Assembly: GCF_009193135.1 (NCBI RefSeq)
Contig: NZ_VUKC01000004.1
Coordinates: 124,001 to 188,000 of the forward strand
Length of the DNA stretch: 64,000 nucleotides
Direction of reading: 5' to 3'
DNA from: Georgenia satyanarayanai
GTDB taxonomy: Bacteria > Actinomycetota > Actinomycetes > Actinomycetales > Actinomycetaceae
Under the pieces are notes generated by a model, which searched no databases, was not told where the DNA came from, and worked only from the letters and a program-made list of their open reading frames with translations. Within the stretch, counting starts at the first letter, position 1. The number at the start of each line of letters is the position of its first letter. This document shows positions 23,260 to 32,037 of the stretch, one piece after another. The position numbers were made by a program, and so were the translations under genes.

Positions 23260-24777
23260 ATGGCACGACGACGGCGCACCGCGGGCGTGACGGGTGGCAC
23301 GCGGCCTCCGCAGCTGCCGGGCCACGAGGTCGTCGGGACGGCCGGCTTCGGCGCGAACGGAGCCGTGTGGTCGGCCCGCGACGGGGCGGGGCGCGACGTC
23401 GTCGTCAGCGTGCTCGCCCTGCCGCGCGGGGAGGCGGGGACGGCCCAGCTGCGACGGCTGGCGGCGCTGCGCCACGGCACCCACCCCCACCTCGCCCGCA
23501 CCCGGCAGGTCCACGCGCTCGACGGCGGCCGGTGCGCCGTCGTCAGCGACCGTGTCCCCGGGCCCACGCTCGCCACGGTGCTTGCGGCGCGCGGTGCCCT
23601 GTCGGGCCCCGAGCTGGCCGGCCTGCTCGGGGCGCTGGGCAGTGGGCTCGGCCACCTTCACGAGCGGGGCGTCGTCCACGGTGACGTGTCGCCCGCGAAC
23701 GTCGTCGTCACCGGCGACGGCGTGCCCGTCCTCGTCGACCTCGCCGGCCAGGGCGCGCACGAGCTCGGCACGCCGGGCTTCGTGCCGCCCGAGCGTGAGC
23801 GGGGCGGCGCCGCCGGCGCACCTGGTGACGTGTGGGCGCTGGCACGGCTCGTCGAGCGGGCCGCCGGGCCGACGCCCGACCCGCACGTGCTCGGGCTGCT
23901 CCGCCCGGCGCTCGACACCGCGCCCGGTCGCCGCCCCTCCGCGCGCGACCTCGCGAGCCGGGCTCCGGGCATCGGGGCGGCGGCCCCGGTCGCCGTCCCG
24001 CCCGCGGCCGCGCTCGCCCAGGCGCGCATGCGCGACGACGGCGCCCCCACCCGGCGGCGCGCACCCACGCGGCGTGGCCGGCAGGTCGAGCGGACGGAGG
24101 GTCGGCCTGCCCCGGCGGGACGCCGGGCGGGTCCGGCCGGCAGGACGGGGTCCGTCACCAGTGCACCTGAGCGCGCCCCGGCGCCGGCCGCCCGGGCCGG
24201 CGCACCCGCGCGCGCCCCGGCCCTGTCCGCACCAGCAACGAGGGCGCCCCGTCACGTGCGTGAGCAGGCCCTGCCCGCCCCGTGGCTCGGCGGTGCTCTC
24301 ACGCTCGGGGCGGCGGCGCTGCTCACCGGGCTCATCGTGTGGTCGGCACCGGGGGAGCGGGCGGGCGGCTACGGCCACCGCCCGGCGGCGCTGGGCGCGG
24401 AGCAGTACGCCGAGGTGGTCGGCAGCCTGCTGGCCCGGCGGGACGCCGCGCTCGTCGCCGGTGACGCGGCCGCCCTCGCCGCGACGACGGTGCCCGGAGG
24501 CCCGGCCGCGCGCACCGACGTCGTCCTCCTCGAGCGGCTCGCGGGCTCCGGGACGGAGCTGGAGGACCTGCGGACCGGGGTGAGCGCCGTCGAGGGCGTG
24601 ACGGCGGTGGACGAGGGCGTCGCCGTCGACGTCGTCCTCGAGCAGGACGCGCACGCGCGCGTGGTGGCGGGGGAGCGGACGGCGGTCCCGGCGCAGCAGC
24701 CGGCCTGCGCACGCCTCGTCCTCGTGGCCGGCGCCGCGGACACGTGGCGGCTGTTCGGCAGCGAGCCGTGTCCCTGA
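23260..24777 (+). CDS. Membrane-anchored degenerate Ser/Thr protein kinase
   Basis: A 505-residue protein with a kinase-like N-terminal domain (about 20-230), an Ala/Pro/Arg-rich linker (about 250-345), one transmembrane helix (about 350-370) and a 130-residue outer domain. The glycine loop GFGANGAVW, HGDVSPANVV, GTPGFVPPE and GDVWALA are recognisable. The ATP-binding lysine of strand 3 is replaced (VVVSVLAL instead of VAVKxL) and DFG reads DLA. It is therefore probably a pseudokinase, or has very unusual catalysis. In mycobacteria the corresponding place holds lipA/lipB, which are absent here. Confidence 0.78.
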   Translation: MARRRRTAGVTGGTRPPQLPGHEVVGTAGFGANGAVWSARDGAGRDVVVSVLALPRGEAGTAQLRRLAALRHGTHPHLARTRQVHALDGGRCAVVSDRVPGPTLATVLAARGALSGPELAGLLGALGSGLGHLHERGVVHGDVSPANVVVTGDGVPVLVDLAGQGAHELGTPGFVPPERERGGAAGAPGDVWALARLVERAAGPTPDPHVLGLLRPALDTAPGRRPSARDLASRAPGIGAAAPVAVPPAAALAQARMRDDGAPTRRRAPTRRGRQVERTEGRPAPAGRRAGPAGRTGSVTSAPERAPAPAARAGAPARAPALSAPATRAPRHVREQALPAPWLGGALTLGAAALLTGLIVWSAPGERAGGYGHRPAALGAEQYAEVVGSLLARRDAALVAGDAAALAATTVPGGPAARTDVVLLERLAGSGTELEDLRTGVSAVEGVTAVDEGVAVDVVLEQDAHARVVAGERTAVPAQQPACARLVLVAGAADTWRLFGSEPCP

Positions 24778-24788
24778 GGTGGAACGGG

Positions 24789-24822
24789 GTCGGGGCCCGC
24801 ACCAGCAGGTGCGGGCCCCGAC
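24789..24822. terminator. Bidirectional terminator between the kinase-like gene and aceF
   Basis: Perfect 15-bp GC-rich arms (24789-24803, 24808-24822) with a 4-base loop, between two convergent stops. Confidence 0.75.
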
Positions 24823-24835
24823 GGGAGGGAGGTGC

Positions 24836-26653
24836 TCAGAGGCCGAGCTCGGCCTCGAAGGCACCCTCCTCGAGACGCTTCTTGATCGTCTGCATGAAGC
24901 GGCCGGCGTCCGCACCGTCGACCAGGCGGTGGTCGTAGGTGAGGGGCAGGTAGACCATCGAGCGGATGCCGATCGTCTCGTTGCCGTCCGCGTCGGTGAC
25001 GACGACCGGGCGCTTGACGATCGCGCCCAGGCCGAGGATCGCGACCTCGGGCTGGTTGATGATCGGGGTGTCGAACAGGGCCCCGTTCGAGCCGAGGTTG
25101 GTGATCGTGAAGGTCGAGCCACCGAGCTCGTCCGGCTTGACCTTGTTGTCGCGGGTGCGGGCGGCGAGGTCCGCCACGCGCTTGGCGATGCCGGCGATGG
25201 TGAGGTCACCGGCCTCCTTGATCACCGGGACGAGCAGGCCGCGCTCGGTGTCGACCGCGATGCCGACGTTCTCCTCGCCGTGGTAGACGATCTGGTCACC
25301 GTCGATCGAGGCGTTGAGGCCGGGGTGGGCCTTGAGTGCCTCGGTCGCCGCCTTGATGAAGAACGGCAGGTAGGTGAGCTTGACGCCCTCCCGCTCCTGG
25401 AAGCTGTTCTTCGCGCGGGCGCGCAGCTTGGCGATGCGCGTGACGTCCACCTCGATGACCGTGGTCAGCTGGGCGGAGGTGTCGAGGGACTCGACCATGC
25501 GCTTGGCGATGACCTTGCGCAGCCGCGACATCTTCTCGGTGGTCCCGCGCAGCGGGGAGACCTCGGGGACCGAGGGTGCCTTGGCGGCGGGGGCCTCGGC
25601 CGGGGCGGACTGCTGCTGGGCCTTCTCCGCGGCGGCGAGGACGTCCTCCTTGCGGACCCGTCCACCGACGCCCGTGCCCTGGAGGGAGTCGAGGTCGACA
25701 CCCTTCTCCTTGGCGAGCTTGCGCACGATCGGGGTGACGTAGGAGGTCGTGGCGGTGACGCCGGCGCTCGGGCGCTCGGCCGGGGTGGTCTGCGCCTCCG
25801 GCGGCGGGGTCTGCTCCTGCTCGGCCTTGGGCTGCTCGGCCTGCTTCGACTCGCTCGGCGCGGGCGCGGCCTCCTCGGAGGGGACCGTGCTCGTCGCCGC
25901 GCCCTGGTGCTGCTCGGCGCGCTGCTCGGAGGGCTGCTCGTCCTCCTTGGCCTGCTCCTCGGAGCCGTGCGGGGCCTCCTCGGACGCGGACGCGGAGCCG
26001 CCGCCGCTCTCGCCGCCGATGACGGCGAGGTCGGTGCCGACCTCCACGGTCTCGTCCTCCTGGACGAGGATCTTGCTCAGCACACCGGCGTACGGGGAGG
26101 GCACCTCGGTGTCGACCTTGTCGGTCGACACCTCGAGCAGCGGCTCGTCGACCTCGACCTGCTCGCCCTCGCTCTTGAGCCAGCGGGTGACGGTGCCCTC
26201 GGTGACGGACTCACCGAGCGCCGGCATCTGGACCTTCTGGCCCTCGCCGGAGCCGGAGGACCCGGACGACGCCTGCTGCTTGGCCTCCTGGGCGACCTCC
26301 TGCTCGGAGTGCTGCTCCTGCTCGGCGGGCTGCTCCTCCTCGGCGGAGGGCTCGGGCGCCTGCTCCTCCTCGGCGGGCTGCTCGTCCTGCGCGGGAGCGG
26401 AGTCGCCGCCGCCCTCACCGGAGCCGATGACGGCGAGCTCGGCGCCGACCTCGACGGTCTCGTCCTCCTGGACGAGGATCTTCTCGAGCACGCCGGCGAA
26501 GGGCGAGGGCACCTCGGTGTCGACCTTGTCGGTCGAGACCTCGAGCAAGGGCTCGTCGACCTCGACGCGGTCCCCCTCGTTCTTCAGCCAACGGGTGACG
26601 GTTCCCTCGGTGACGGACTCGCCCAGGGCGGGCATCTGCACGGAGTCGGACAT
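24836..26653 (-). CDS. aceF: 2-oxoacid dehydrogenase E2, dihydrolipoyl acyltransferase (actinobacterial AceF/SucB)
   Basis: Core E2 subunit of a 2-oxoacid dehydrogenase complex, 605 residues. Two lipoyl domains carry [10 protein letters not shown] (first lipoyl-lysine Lys43). Long Glu/Gln/Ala-rich linkers follow each domain. An E3-binding domain reads [18 protein letters not shown], and the catalytic domain ends with [14 protein letters not shown]. Databases often call this type SucB. In Actinobacteria the 2-oxoglutarate complex uses an E2-E1 fusion (OdhA/Kgd), and this protein serves pyruvate dehydrogenase. lpd lies just upstream. Confidence 0.93.
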   Translation of the reverse strand: MSDSVQMPALGESVTEGTVTRWLKNEGDRVEVDEPLLEVSTDKVDTEVPSPFAGVLEKILVQEDETVEVGAELAVIGSGEGGGDSAPAQDEQPAEEEQAPEPSAEEEQPAEQEQHSEQEVAQEAKQQASSGSSGSGEGQKVQMPALGESVTEGTVTRWLKSEGEQVEVDEPLLEVSTDKVDTEVPSPYAGVLSKILVQEDETVEVGTDLAVIGGESGGGSASASEEAPHGSEEQAKEDEQPSEQRAEQHQGAATSTVPSEEAAPAPSESKQAEQPKAEQEQTPPPEAQTTPAERPSAGVTATTSYVTPIVRKLAKEKGVDLDSLQGTGVGGRVRKEDVLAAAEKAQQQSAPAEAPAAKAPSVPEVSPLRGTTEKMSRLRKVIAKRMVESLDTSAQLTTVIEVDVTRIAKLRARAKNSFQEREGVKLTYLPFFIKAATEALKAHPGLNASIDGDQIVYHGEENVGIAVDTERGLLVPVIKEAGDLTIAGIAKRVADLAARTRDNKVKPDELGGSTFTITNLGSNGALFDTPIINQPEVAILGLGAIVKRPVVVTDADGNETIGIRSMVYLPLTYDHRLVDGADAGRFMQTIKKRLEEGAFEAELGL

Positions 26654-26679
26654 GACCTGGTGTCTCCTTCGATCGAGGG

Positions 26680-28068
26680 TCAGTTGTGGGAGTGCAGCGG
26701 CTTGCCCGCGAGGGCGAGAGCTGCCTCGCCGAGGGCCTCGTTCTGCGTCGGGTGGGCGTGGATGAGGGAGGCGACGTCGTCCGGGTACGCCTCCCAGTTG
26801 ACGATGAGCTGACCCTCGCCGATGAGCTCACCGGCACGGGAGCCGATCATGTGGACGCCCACGATCGGGCCGTCCTTCTGACGGACCAGCTTGACGAAGC
26901 CGGTGGTCTGGAGGATCTGGCTCTTGCCGTTTCCGGCGAGGTTGAAGTCGACGGTCTCGACGCCGTCGTCGCCGTGGGCCTCCTTGGCCTGCGCCTCGGT
27001 GAGGCCGACCGAGGCGACCTCGGGCTCGCAGTAGGTGACTCGCGGGATGCCGGACTCGACGATCGCCGCCGGGTTCATCCCGGCGATCTCCTCGGCCACG
27101 AAGACACCCTGCTGGAAGCCCCGGTGCGCGAGCTGGAGGCCGGGGACGATGTCGCCGACGGCGTAGATGTTGGCGACGCCCGTGTGGAGACGCTCGTTGG
27201 TGAGGACGAAGCCGCGCTCCATGGGGATGCCCTGCTCCTCGTAGCCGAGGTCCGCCGTCGCCGGCCCGCGGCCGACGGCGACGAGCAGGAGCTCCGCCTC
27301 GTAGGTCTTGCCGTCCTCGGTGGACACGACGACGCCGGAGTCGTTCTGCTCGACGCCGGAGAAGCGGGTGCCGGTGGCGAAGTTGATCTTGCGCTTGCGG
27401 TAGGCCCGCTCGAGGGCCTTGGACAGCGCGATGTCCTCGTTCGGGACGAGGTTGGGCAGCGCCTCGATGATCGTGACGTCGACCCCGAAGGACTTCCACA
27501 CGGAGGCGAACTCCACGCCGATGACGCCGCCACCCAGGACGATGGCGCTCTTGGGCACGTAGTCGAGGCTCAGCGCCTGCTCGCTCGTGATGACCCGGCC
27601 GCCGATCTCCAGGCCGGGCAGCGAGCGGGCGTAGGAGCCGGTCGCGAGGATGATGTTGCGGCCGCGGTAGGTGGTGCCGTCGACCTCGACGGTGTCCTTG
27701 CCGGTGAGCCGTCCCCAGCCGGTGACGTAGTCGATCTTGCCGGCCTTGATGAGGCCCTGCAGACCCTTGTAGAGACGGCCGACGACACCGTCCTTGTAGG
27801 AGTTGACCGTCGGCATGTCGATGCCCTCGAAGGAGCTGTTGACGCCGACGTTCGAGCTGTGCTGGATCTCGTCAGCGACGGCGGCGCTGTGGAGGAGGGC
27901 CTTGGTGGGGATGCACCCGCGGTGCAGGCAGGTGCCGCCGACCTTGTCGGCTTCGATCAGGGCGATGGACAGCCCGAGCTGGGCGCCGCGCAGCGCGGCT
28001 GCGTAACCCCCGCTTCCAGCTCCCAGGATGACCAGGTCGTAGACATTTCCTTCAGGGCTGTCGGTCAC
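26680..28068 (-). CDS. lpdA: Dihydrolipoyl dehydrogenase (E3)
   Basis: FAD enzyme of 462 residues that re-oxidises dihydrolipoyl groups with NAD+. It has the N-terminal FAD motif [17 protein letters not shown], the redox disulfide TCLHRGC (Cys47, Cys52), the NAD motif [11 protein letters not shown], the second FAD motif NIYAVGDI and the C-terminal [13 protein letters not shown] with the His-Glu pair. The residue between the cysteines is His where Asn is usual. It starts at a GTG after GAGGAGAGG. It sits 26 bases upstream of aceF, so E3 and E2 are co-expressed. Confidence 0.95.
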   Translation of the reverse strand: MTDSPEGNVYDLVILGAGSGGYAAALRGAQLGLSIALIEADKVGGTCLHRGCIPTKALLHSAAVADEIQHSSNVGVNSSFEGIDMPTVNSYKDGVVGRLYKGLQGLIKAGKIDYVTGWGRLTGKDTVEVDGTTYRGRNIILATGSYARSLPGLEIGGRVITSEQALSLDYVPKSAIVLGGGVIGVEFASVWKSFGVDVTIIEALPNLVPNEDIALSKALERAYRKRKINFATGTRFSGVEQNDSGVVVSTEDGKTYEAELLLVAVGRGPATADLGYEEQGIPMERGFVLTNERLHTGVANIYAVGDIVPGLQLAHRGFQQGVFVAEEIAGMNPAAIVESGIPRVTYCEPEVASVGLTEAQAKEAHGDDGVETVDFNLAGNGKSQILQTTGFVKLVRQKDGPIVGVHMIGSRAGELIGEGQLIVNWEAYPDDVASLIHAHPTQNEALGEAALALAGKPLHSHN

Positions 28069-28187
28069 AAACCTCTCCTCGAGCACACGTCGATCCCGGC
28101 CTGAGCCGGAGCTTGTCGTCCATCTTGTCACCGTCCGCGCTGCCGGGACCACCTGACACAGTGTCCGTCGGGTCACAACGGGAGCCG

Positions 28188-28193
28188 TACGCT
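28188..28193 (+). promoter_or_regulatory. -10 box TACGCT of the 108-residue gene
   Basis: TACGCT ends seven bases before the ATG at 28201; leaderless layout. Confidence 0.5.
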
Positions 28194-28200
28194 TGGGCAC

Positions 28201-28527
28201 ATGCGGCTGTTCTCCCGACGCAAGAACCAGGGCACGACGGGCACCGACGTCCCTCCCGCGCAGCGCCGCGCGGAGGTCACCGCCCACTTCCGTGAGTTCA
28301 TCGCGACCCGCGCCGGGGTCGAGGCGTACATCGAGCCGCCCACGCCGAACGACCCGACGACGATGGTGCTCGTGGCCCGCACCGGTGAGTGGACCCGCCG
28401 TCGCATCCCGGACCCCAAGGCGGCCTGGGCCCTGGCCCGGGAGCTGGAGATCCCGGTCTACGACGTCAACCTCACCGGCTACCCGAGCAGCATGCGCCGC
28501 TGGAGCGCCGCCCAGCGCAAGAAGTAG
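28201..28527 (+). CDS. Conserved actinobacterial small protein, function unknown
   Basis: A 108-residue basic soluble protein (RRKNQG near the start, RRWSAAQRKK at the end). The middle reads FREFIATRAGVEAYIEPPT, TMVLVARTGEWTRRRIP and EIPVYDVNLTGYPSSMRRW, a pattern seen in conserved actinobacterial proteins next to lpd/pepA. No catalytic motif is visible. It is divergent from lpd. Confidence 0.75.
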   Translation: MRLFSRRKNQGTTGTDVPPAQRRAEVTAHFREFIATRAGVEAYIEPPTPNDPTTMVLVARTGEWTRRRIPDPKAAWALARELEIPVYDVNLTGYPSSMRRWSAAQRKK

Positions 28528-28537
28528 CTCCCCCACC

Positions 28538-28609
28538 AACGTCGCACTTGGCGAGTTGAGCGACGCTCTGGCGTGCATAAGCGTCAGTCAACCCACCAAG
28601 TGCGAAGTT
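28538..28609. repeat. 72-bp imperfect palindrome between convergent genes
   Basis: Outer arms 28538-28551 and 28596-28609 pair with one mismatch; inner arms 28555-28567 and 28580-28592 pair with two. It can fold into one long hairpin and sits between the stops of the 108-residue gene and pepA. It could act as a bidirectional terminator or be a REP-like repeat. Confidence 0.6.
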
Positions 28610-28628
28610 TGGGGGGTGGGGTGGGGGG

Positions 28629-30107
28629 TTAGCGGGGGGAGGTCCGCTCCAGGACGGTCAGGAGCGTGCGGACGCCCATTCCCGTGCCGCCCTCGGGGGT
28701 GTAGCCGCGCGGGCTGCCCTCGTTGTAGGCGGGGCCGGCGATGTCGAGGTGGGCCCACGGGGTGTCCCCGACGAACTCCTTGAGGAACAGACCGGCGACG
28801 AGCATCCCGCCGAAGCGGTCACCCATGTTGGCGATGTCGGCCACCTGGGACTTCATCGAGTCGGCGAGCTCGGCGGGCAGCGGCATCGGCCAGAACTGCT
28901 CACCGGCGGCGCCGGCGGCGGCCACGACCTCCTCGCGCACGTCGTCGGTGCCCATGACGGCCCCGACCTGTGACCCGAGCGCGACCATCTGCGCGCCCGT
29001 CAGCGTGGCGATGTCGATGAGGAGGTCGGGGTTCTCCTCGCCGGCGGCGACGAGGGCGTCGGCCATGACCAGACGGCCCTCGGCGTCGGTGTTGAGCACC
29101 TCGACGGTCTTGCCGCCGCGGATCGTGATGACGTCGGAGGGGCGCTGCGCGGTGCCGGAGGGCATGTTCTCGGCCAGCGCGAGCCAGCCGGTCACCTTGA
29201 CGGGCAGCTCGAGGGCCGCGGCGGCGAGGACCGTGTGGAGCACGGTCGCGGCGCCGGCCATGTCCATCTTCATCGTCTCCATGCCCTTGGCGGGCTTGAT
29301 CGACAGGCCACCGGAGTCGAAGGTGATGCCCTTGCCCACCAGGCCCACGTGGGCCTTGGGGCGGGCGGGGGAGTAGGTGACCTTGACGAGGCGCGGCGGC
29401 CGGGCCGAACCCATGCCCACGCCGATGAGGCCGCCGAAGCCACCGGCCGCGAGCTCCTTCTCGTCGAGCACGGTGACCTTGACCTTCGTGCCCTTGGCCC
29501 CGGCCGTCGCCTCCTCGGCGAAGGACTCCGGGTACAGGTCGGCGGGGGAGGCGTTGACGAGGTCACGCACCCCGGACACCGCGTCGGCGAGGACGACGGC
29601 GCGGGCGTGCGCCGCCCTGGCCTCCTTGGACCTCGCGACGTCGGAGACGAGCTCGATCCGGGCGACGGGCGCGGTGCGCGTGGTCCGGTAGCGGTCGAAG
29701 CTGTAGGCGCCGAGGAGGGCGCCCTCGGCGACGGCGCCGACCTGCTCGGCCGTGGCGGCCGGGAGGGCAAGCGCGACGTCGGCGGTCCCGGCGAGGGAGC
29801 GCGCGGCCGCGCCGGCGGCGCGGCGGAGCGCCTCGAGGTCGGGGCCGTCCTCACCCACCGGGCCCACGCCGGTGAGGACGACGACGTCGGCCGCGAGGTC
29901 CTTGCCGGCCGCCACGCGCAGCACCTCGTCGGCCTTGCCGGAGACCCCGAGCGCGGGCAGCAGGGAGGTCAGCGCCTTGACGGTCGCGGACGGGAGGGCC
30001 GCGCCGGGGACGAGGACCGCCTCCTCCCCGCGCCGGCCGACGGCGACGACGACGGCGTCGGCCTTGATGCGAGCAACGTTCTTCGTGGTCAGCGTCAGTT
30101 CAGTCAC
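28629..30107 (-). CDS. pepA: Leucyl aminopeptidase (M17)
   Basis: Cytosolic hexameric two-metal aminopeptidase of 492 residues. Hallmarks are GLVGKGITFDSGGLSIKP (metal Lys and Asp), MKMDMAGAATVLHT, VLNTDAEGRLVMADAL (family signature) and IDIATLTGAQ. The N-terminal about 170 residues are the usual non-catalytic domain. It starts at a GTG (30107) that lies seven bases after TAGAGT, so it is probably leaderless. It holds the same position as mycobacterial pepB upstream of the lipoyl enzymes. Confidence 0.94.
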   Translation of the reverse strand: MTELTLTTKNVARIKADAVVVAVGRRGEEAVLVPGAALPSATVKALTSLLPALGVSGKADEVLRVAAGKDLAADVVVLTGVGPVGEDGPDLEALRRAAGAAARSLAGTADVALALPAATAEQVGAVAEGALLGAYSFDRYRTTRTAPVARIELVSDVARSKEARAAHARAVVLADAVSGVRDLVNASPADLYPESFAEEATAGAKGTKVKVTVLDEKELAAGGFGGLIGVGMGSARPPRLVKVTYSPARPKAHVGLVGKGITFDSGGLSIKPAKGMETMKMDMAGAATVLHTVLAAAALELPVKVTGWLALAENMPSGTAQRPSDVITIRGGKTVEVLNTDAEGRLVMADALVAAGEENPDLLIDIATLTGAQMVALGSQVGAVMGTDDVREEVVAAAGAAGEQFWPMPLPAELADSMKSQVADIANMGDRFGGMLVAGLFLKEFVGDTPWAHLDIAGPAYNEGSPRGYTPEGGTGMGVRTLLTVLERTSPR

Positions 30108-30114
30108 GGACCCG

Positions 30115-30120
30115 ACTCTA
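30115..30120 (-). promoter_or_regulatory. -10 box TAGAGT of pepA
   Basis: TAGAGT on the minus strand ends seven bases before the GTG start of pepA; no ribosome-binding site. Confidence 0.55.
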
Positions 30121-30169
30121 TCCGGCCCGGTCCGGCCGGGCGTGGTGCGGGGCGGCCGGGACCGCGCCG

Positions 30170-30175
30170 TAGGAT
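30170..30175 (+). promoter_or_regulatory. -10 box TAGGAT, leaderless promoter of membrane-protein pair
   Basis: TAGGAT ends six bases before the GTG at 30182. Together with 30115-30120 it makes a compact divergent promoter pair. Confidence 0.55.
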
Positions 30176-30181
30176 GACGCG

Positions 30182-30535
30182 GTGCTCCCCGTCGTCCTCG
30201 TCGTCTCGGCCCTCGCGGCCGCGCTCGGTGTGTGGGCACTCGTCTTCGCCGTGCAGAACCGTGCGGTCGTGCTGCGCCAGCTCATCGCGGGCGGGGTGGT
30301 CGAGGGGGCGCTCGTCGTCCAGGGCCTCGTCATCGCGGTCGAGCAGGTTGGGGGCTCTCTCGGGAGCGACCCCGTCCTCTTGTGGGGCTACCTGCTCGTC
30401 GCGATGATGCTGCTGCCGGGAGCGGCGCTGGCGGCGTTCGTCGAGCGCACCCGCTGGAGCTCGGTCGTCCTGGTCGTCGCGGCCTTCACCATCATCGTCA
30501 TGGAGCTTCGGATGTGGCAGCTGTGGCAGGCATGA
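30182..30535 (+). CDS. Small integral membrane protein, unknown function
   Basis: A 117-residue protein with about four hydrophobic segments (1-20, 32-53, 60-85, 94-113). It has no catalytic motif. It starts with GTG and is probably leaderless. Its stop overlaps the next membrane-protein gene as ATGA, so the pair is likely a two-subunit unit of unknown role. Confidence 0.7.
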   Translation: MLPVVLVVSALAAALGVWALVFAVQNRAVVLRQLIAGGVVEGALVVQGLVIAVEQVGGSLGSDPVLLWGYLLVAMMLLPGAALAAFVERTRWSSVVLVVAAFTIIVMELRMWQLWQA

Positions 30536-30987
30536 GCAAGCAGCCGGTGCACACCGCACCGGCCACCGACACCCGCCCGCCGGCCCGCGGCGCCGGACTC
30601 CTCGTCGTCGCGGTCTACGTCGTCTTCGCGCTGGCGGCGTCCGCGCGCGCCGGCGTCCAGCTGGTCCGCGACGCCGGCGAGGCGCCCCTGGCCTACGGGC
30701 TGTCGGCCTTCGCGGCCCTCGTCTACGTGCTGGCCGCGGTCGCCCTCGCCCACAACGGCCGCCGCATGCGCCGCCTGGCGTGGACGGCCGTGACGATCGA
30801 GCTCGTCGGCGTCGTCGGCGTCGGGGTCCTCAGCGTCGCCCAGCCCGAGCTGTTCCCCCGCGACACCGTGTGGTCGCACTTCGGCAGCGGGTACGGCTAC
30901 GTCCCGCTGGTCCTGCCCGTCCTCGGCCTCTTCTGGCTGTGGCGCTCGAGCCCCGGCCGGGTCGCCCGCGCCAGCGAGAGCCGCTGA
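30532..30987 (+). CDS. Integral membrane protein, unknown function
   Basis: A 151-residue protein with four predicted helices (about 22-44, 52-75, 83-103, 123-141) and a short basic tail. Conserved-looking parts are YGLSAFAALVYVLAAVALAHNGRRMR and VWSHFGSGYGYVPLVLPVLGL, resembling uncharacterised actinobacterial membrane proteins. The start overlaps the previous stop by four bases. It is convergent with pyrD with a one-base gap. Confidence 0.72.
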   Translation: MSKQPVHTAPATDTRPPARGAGLLVVAVYVVFALAASARAGVQLVRDAGEAPLAYGLSAFAALVYVLAAVALAHNGRRMRRLAWTAVTIELVGVVGVGVLSVAQPELFPRDTVWSHFGSGYGYVPLVLPVLGLFWLWRSSPGRVARASESR

Positions 30988-30988
30988 C

Positions 30989-32011
30989 TCACCGGCGGGC
31001 CAGCGCCCGATTGACCGAGCCCGGCCACGCCGGGCCCTGGTAGACGAAGGCCGAGTACGCCTGGAGCAGGTCCGCGCCGGCGTCGAGCATCCTCCGGGCG
31101 GAGGCGACGTCATCGATGCCGCCGACGCCGATGACGAGCGCGTCCGGGGCCAGCCGCTCGCGCACCAGCCGCACCACCTCCAGCGCCCGGGCCTGCAGCG
31201 GGCGCCCGGACAGCCCGCCGGGTCCGTGGTCGTGGGCGATGGTCGTGTTCGTCGCGACCACGCCGGCCAGCGAGAGCTCGGTGACGAGGTCCGCGACGGC
31301 CGTGACGTCGTCGTCGTCCAGGTCGGGGGCCACCTTGACGAGGACCGGCACGCGCCGGCCGGCGGCGGCGTCCGCCTCCCGCTGGACGGCGGTGAGGATG
31401 GGGCGGAGCGCGTCGACGGACTGGAGGTCACGCAGCCCGGGGGTGTTGGGGGAGGAGACGTTGACCGTGAGGTAGTCCGCCCAGCGCGCGAGGAGGCGGG
31501 CGCTCGTCGCGTAGTCACCGACGGCGTCGTCCACGGGTGTCACCCGCGACTTGCCGATGTTGACCCCGACGACGACGGACCGTCCCCGGCGGGTGCTGCG
31601 CAGGGCCCGCAGCCGCCTGGCCGCCGCCTCCGCGCCCGCGTTGTTGAAGCCCATGCGGTTGCGCAGCGCACCCTCCTCGGGGTGCCGCCACAGCCGTGGG
31701 CGGTCGTTGCCCGGCTGGGCGTGGGCGGTGATGGTGCCGACCTCGACGTGCCCGAAGCCGAGCATGTCCATGCCGACCACCGAGCGCGCATCCTTGTCCA
31801 TGCCCGCCGCGAGCCCGAGCACGCCCGGGACGGGCCGGCCCAGCGCGGTCGTCACCCGGTGGGTGGGCCGCCGTCCGAGGGTGGCGCGCACCGCGTGGGC
31901 CGCCACCGGGGTGGCCGCGACGCCGCGGATGAGCCGCAGCGCGAGCTCGTGGGCCCGTTCGGGGTCGGTGCGGAGCAGGAGGGACCGGAAGACCAGGCGG
32001 TACGGGCGCAC
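30989..32011 (-). CDS. pyrD: Dihydroorotate dehydrogenase (quinone), class 2
   Basis: Membrane-associated FMN enzyme oxidising dihydroorotate to orotate with a quinone in pyrimidine synthesis. The 340 residues include the N-terminal amphipathic quinone site (MRPYRLVFRSLLLR), GTITAHAQPGNDRPRLWR, RMGFNNAGAE, NVSSPNTPGLRDLQ with the class 2 catalytic Ser, KVAPDLDD and ATNTTIAHDHGPGGLSG. It starts at a GTG six bases after TACCCT. Confidence 0.94.
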   Translation of the reverse strand: MRPYRLVFRSLLLRTDPERAHELALRLIRGVAATPVAAHAVRATLGRRPTHRVTTALGRPVPGVLGLAAGMDKDARSVVGMDMLGFGHVEVGTITAHAQPGNDRPRLWRHPEEGALRNRMGFNNAGAEAAARRLRALRSTRRGRSVVVGVNIGKSRVTPVDDAVGDYATSARLLARWADYLTVNVSSPNTPGLRDLQSVDALRPILTAVQREADAAAGRRVPVLVKVAPDLDDDDVTAVADLVTELSLAGVVATNTTIAHDHGPGGLSGRPLQARALEVVRLVRERLAPDALVIGVGGIDDVASARRMLDAGADLLQAYSAFVYQGPAWPGSVNRALARR

Positions 32012-32017
32012 CCCGCA

Positions 32018-32023
32018 AGGGTA
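32018..32023 (-). promoter_or_regulatory. -10 box TACCCT, leaderless promoter of pyrD
   Basis: TACCCT on the minus strand ends six bases before the GTG at 32011. Confidence 0.55.
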
Positions 32024-32037
32024 GCCACCCCCGGGGG

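Noticed and set aside
25780-26400. Low-complexity DNA in aceF taken as a frameshift or repeat insertion
   Set aside because: The frame is continuous; it encodes Glu/Gln/Ala-rich linkers between the lipoyl and E3-binding domains, as expected for E2 proteins.
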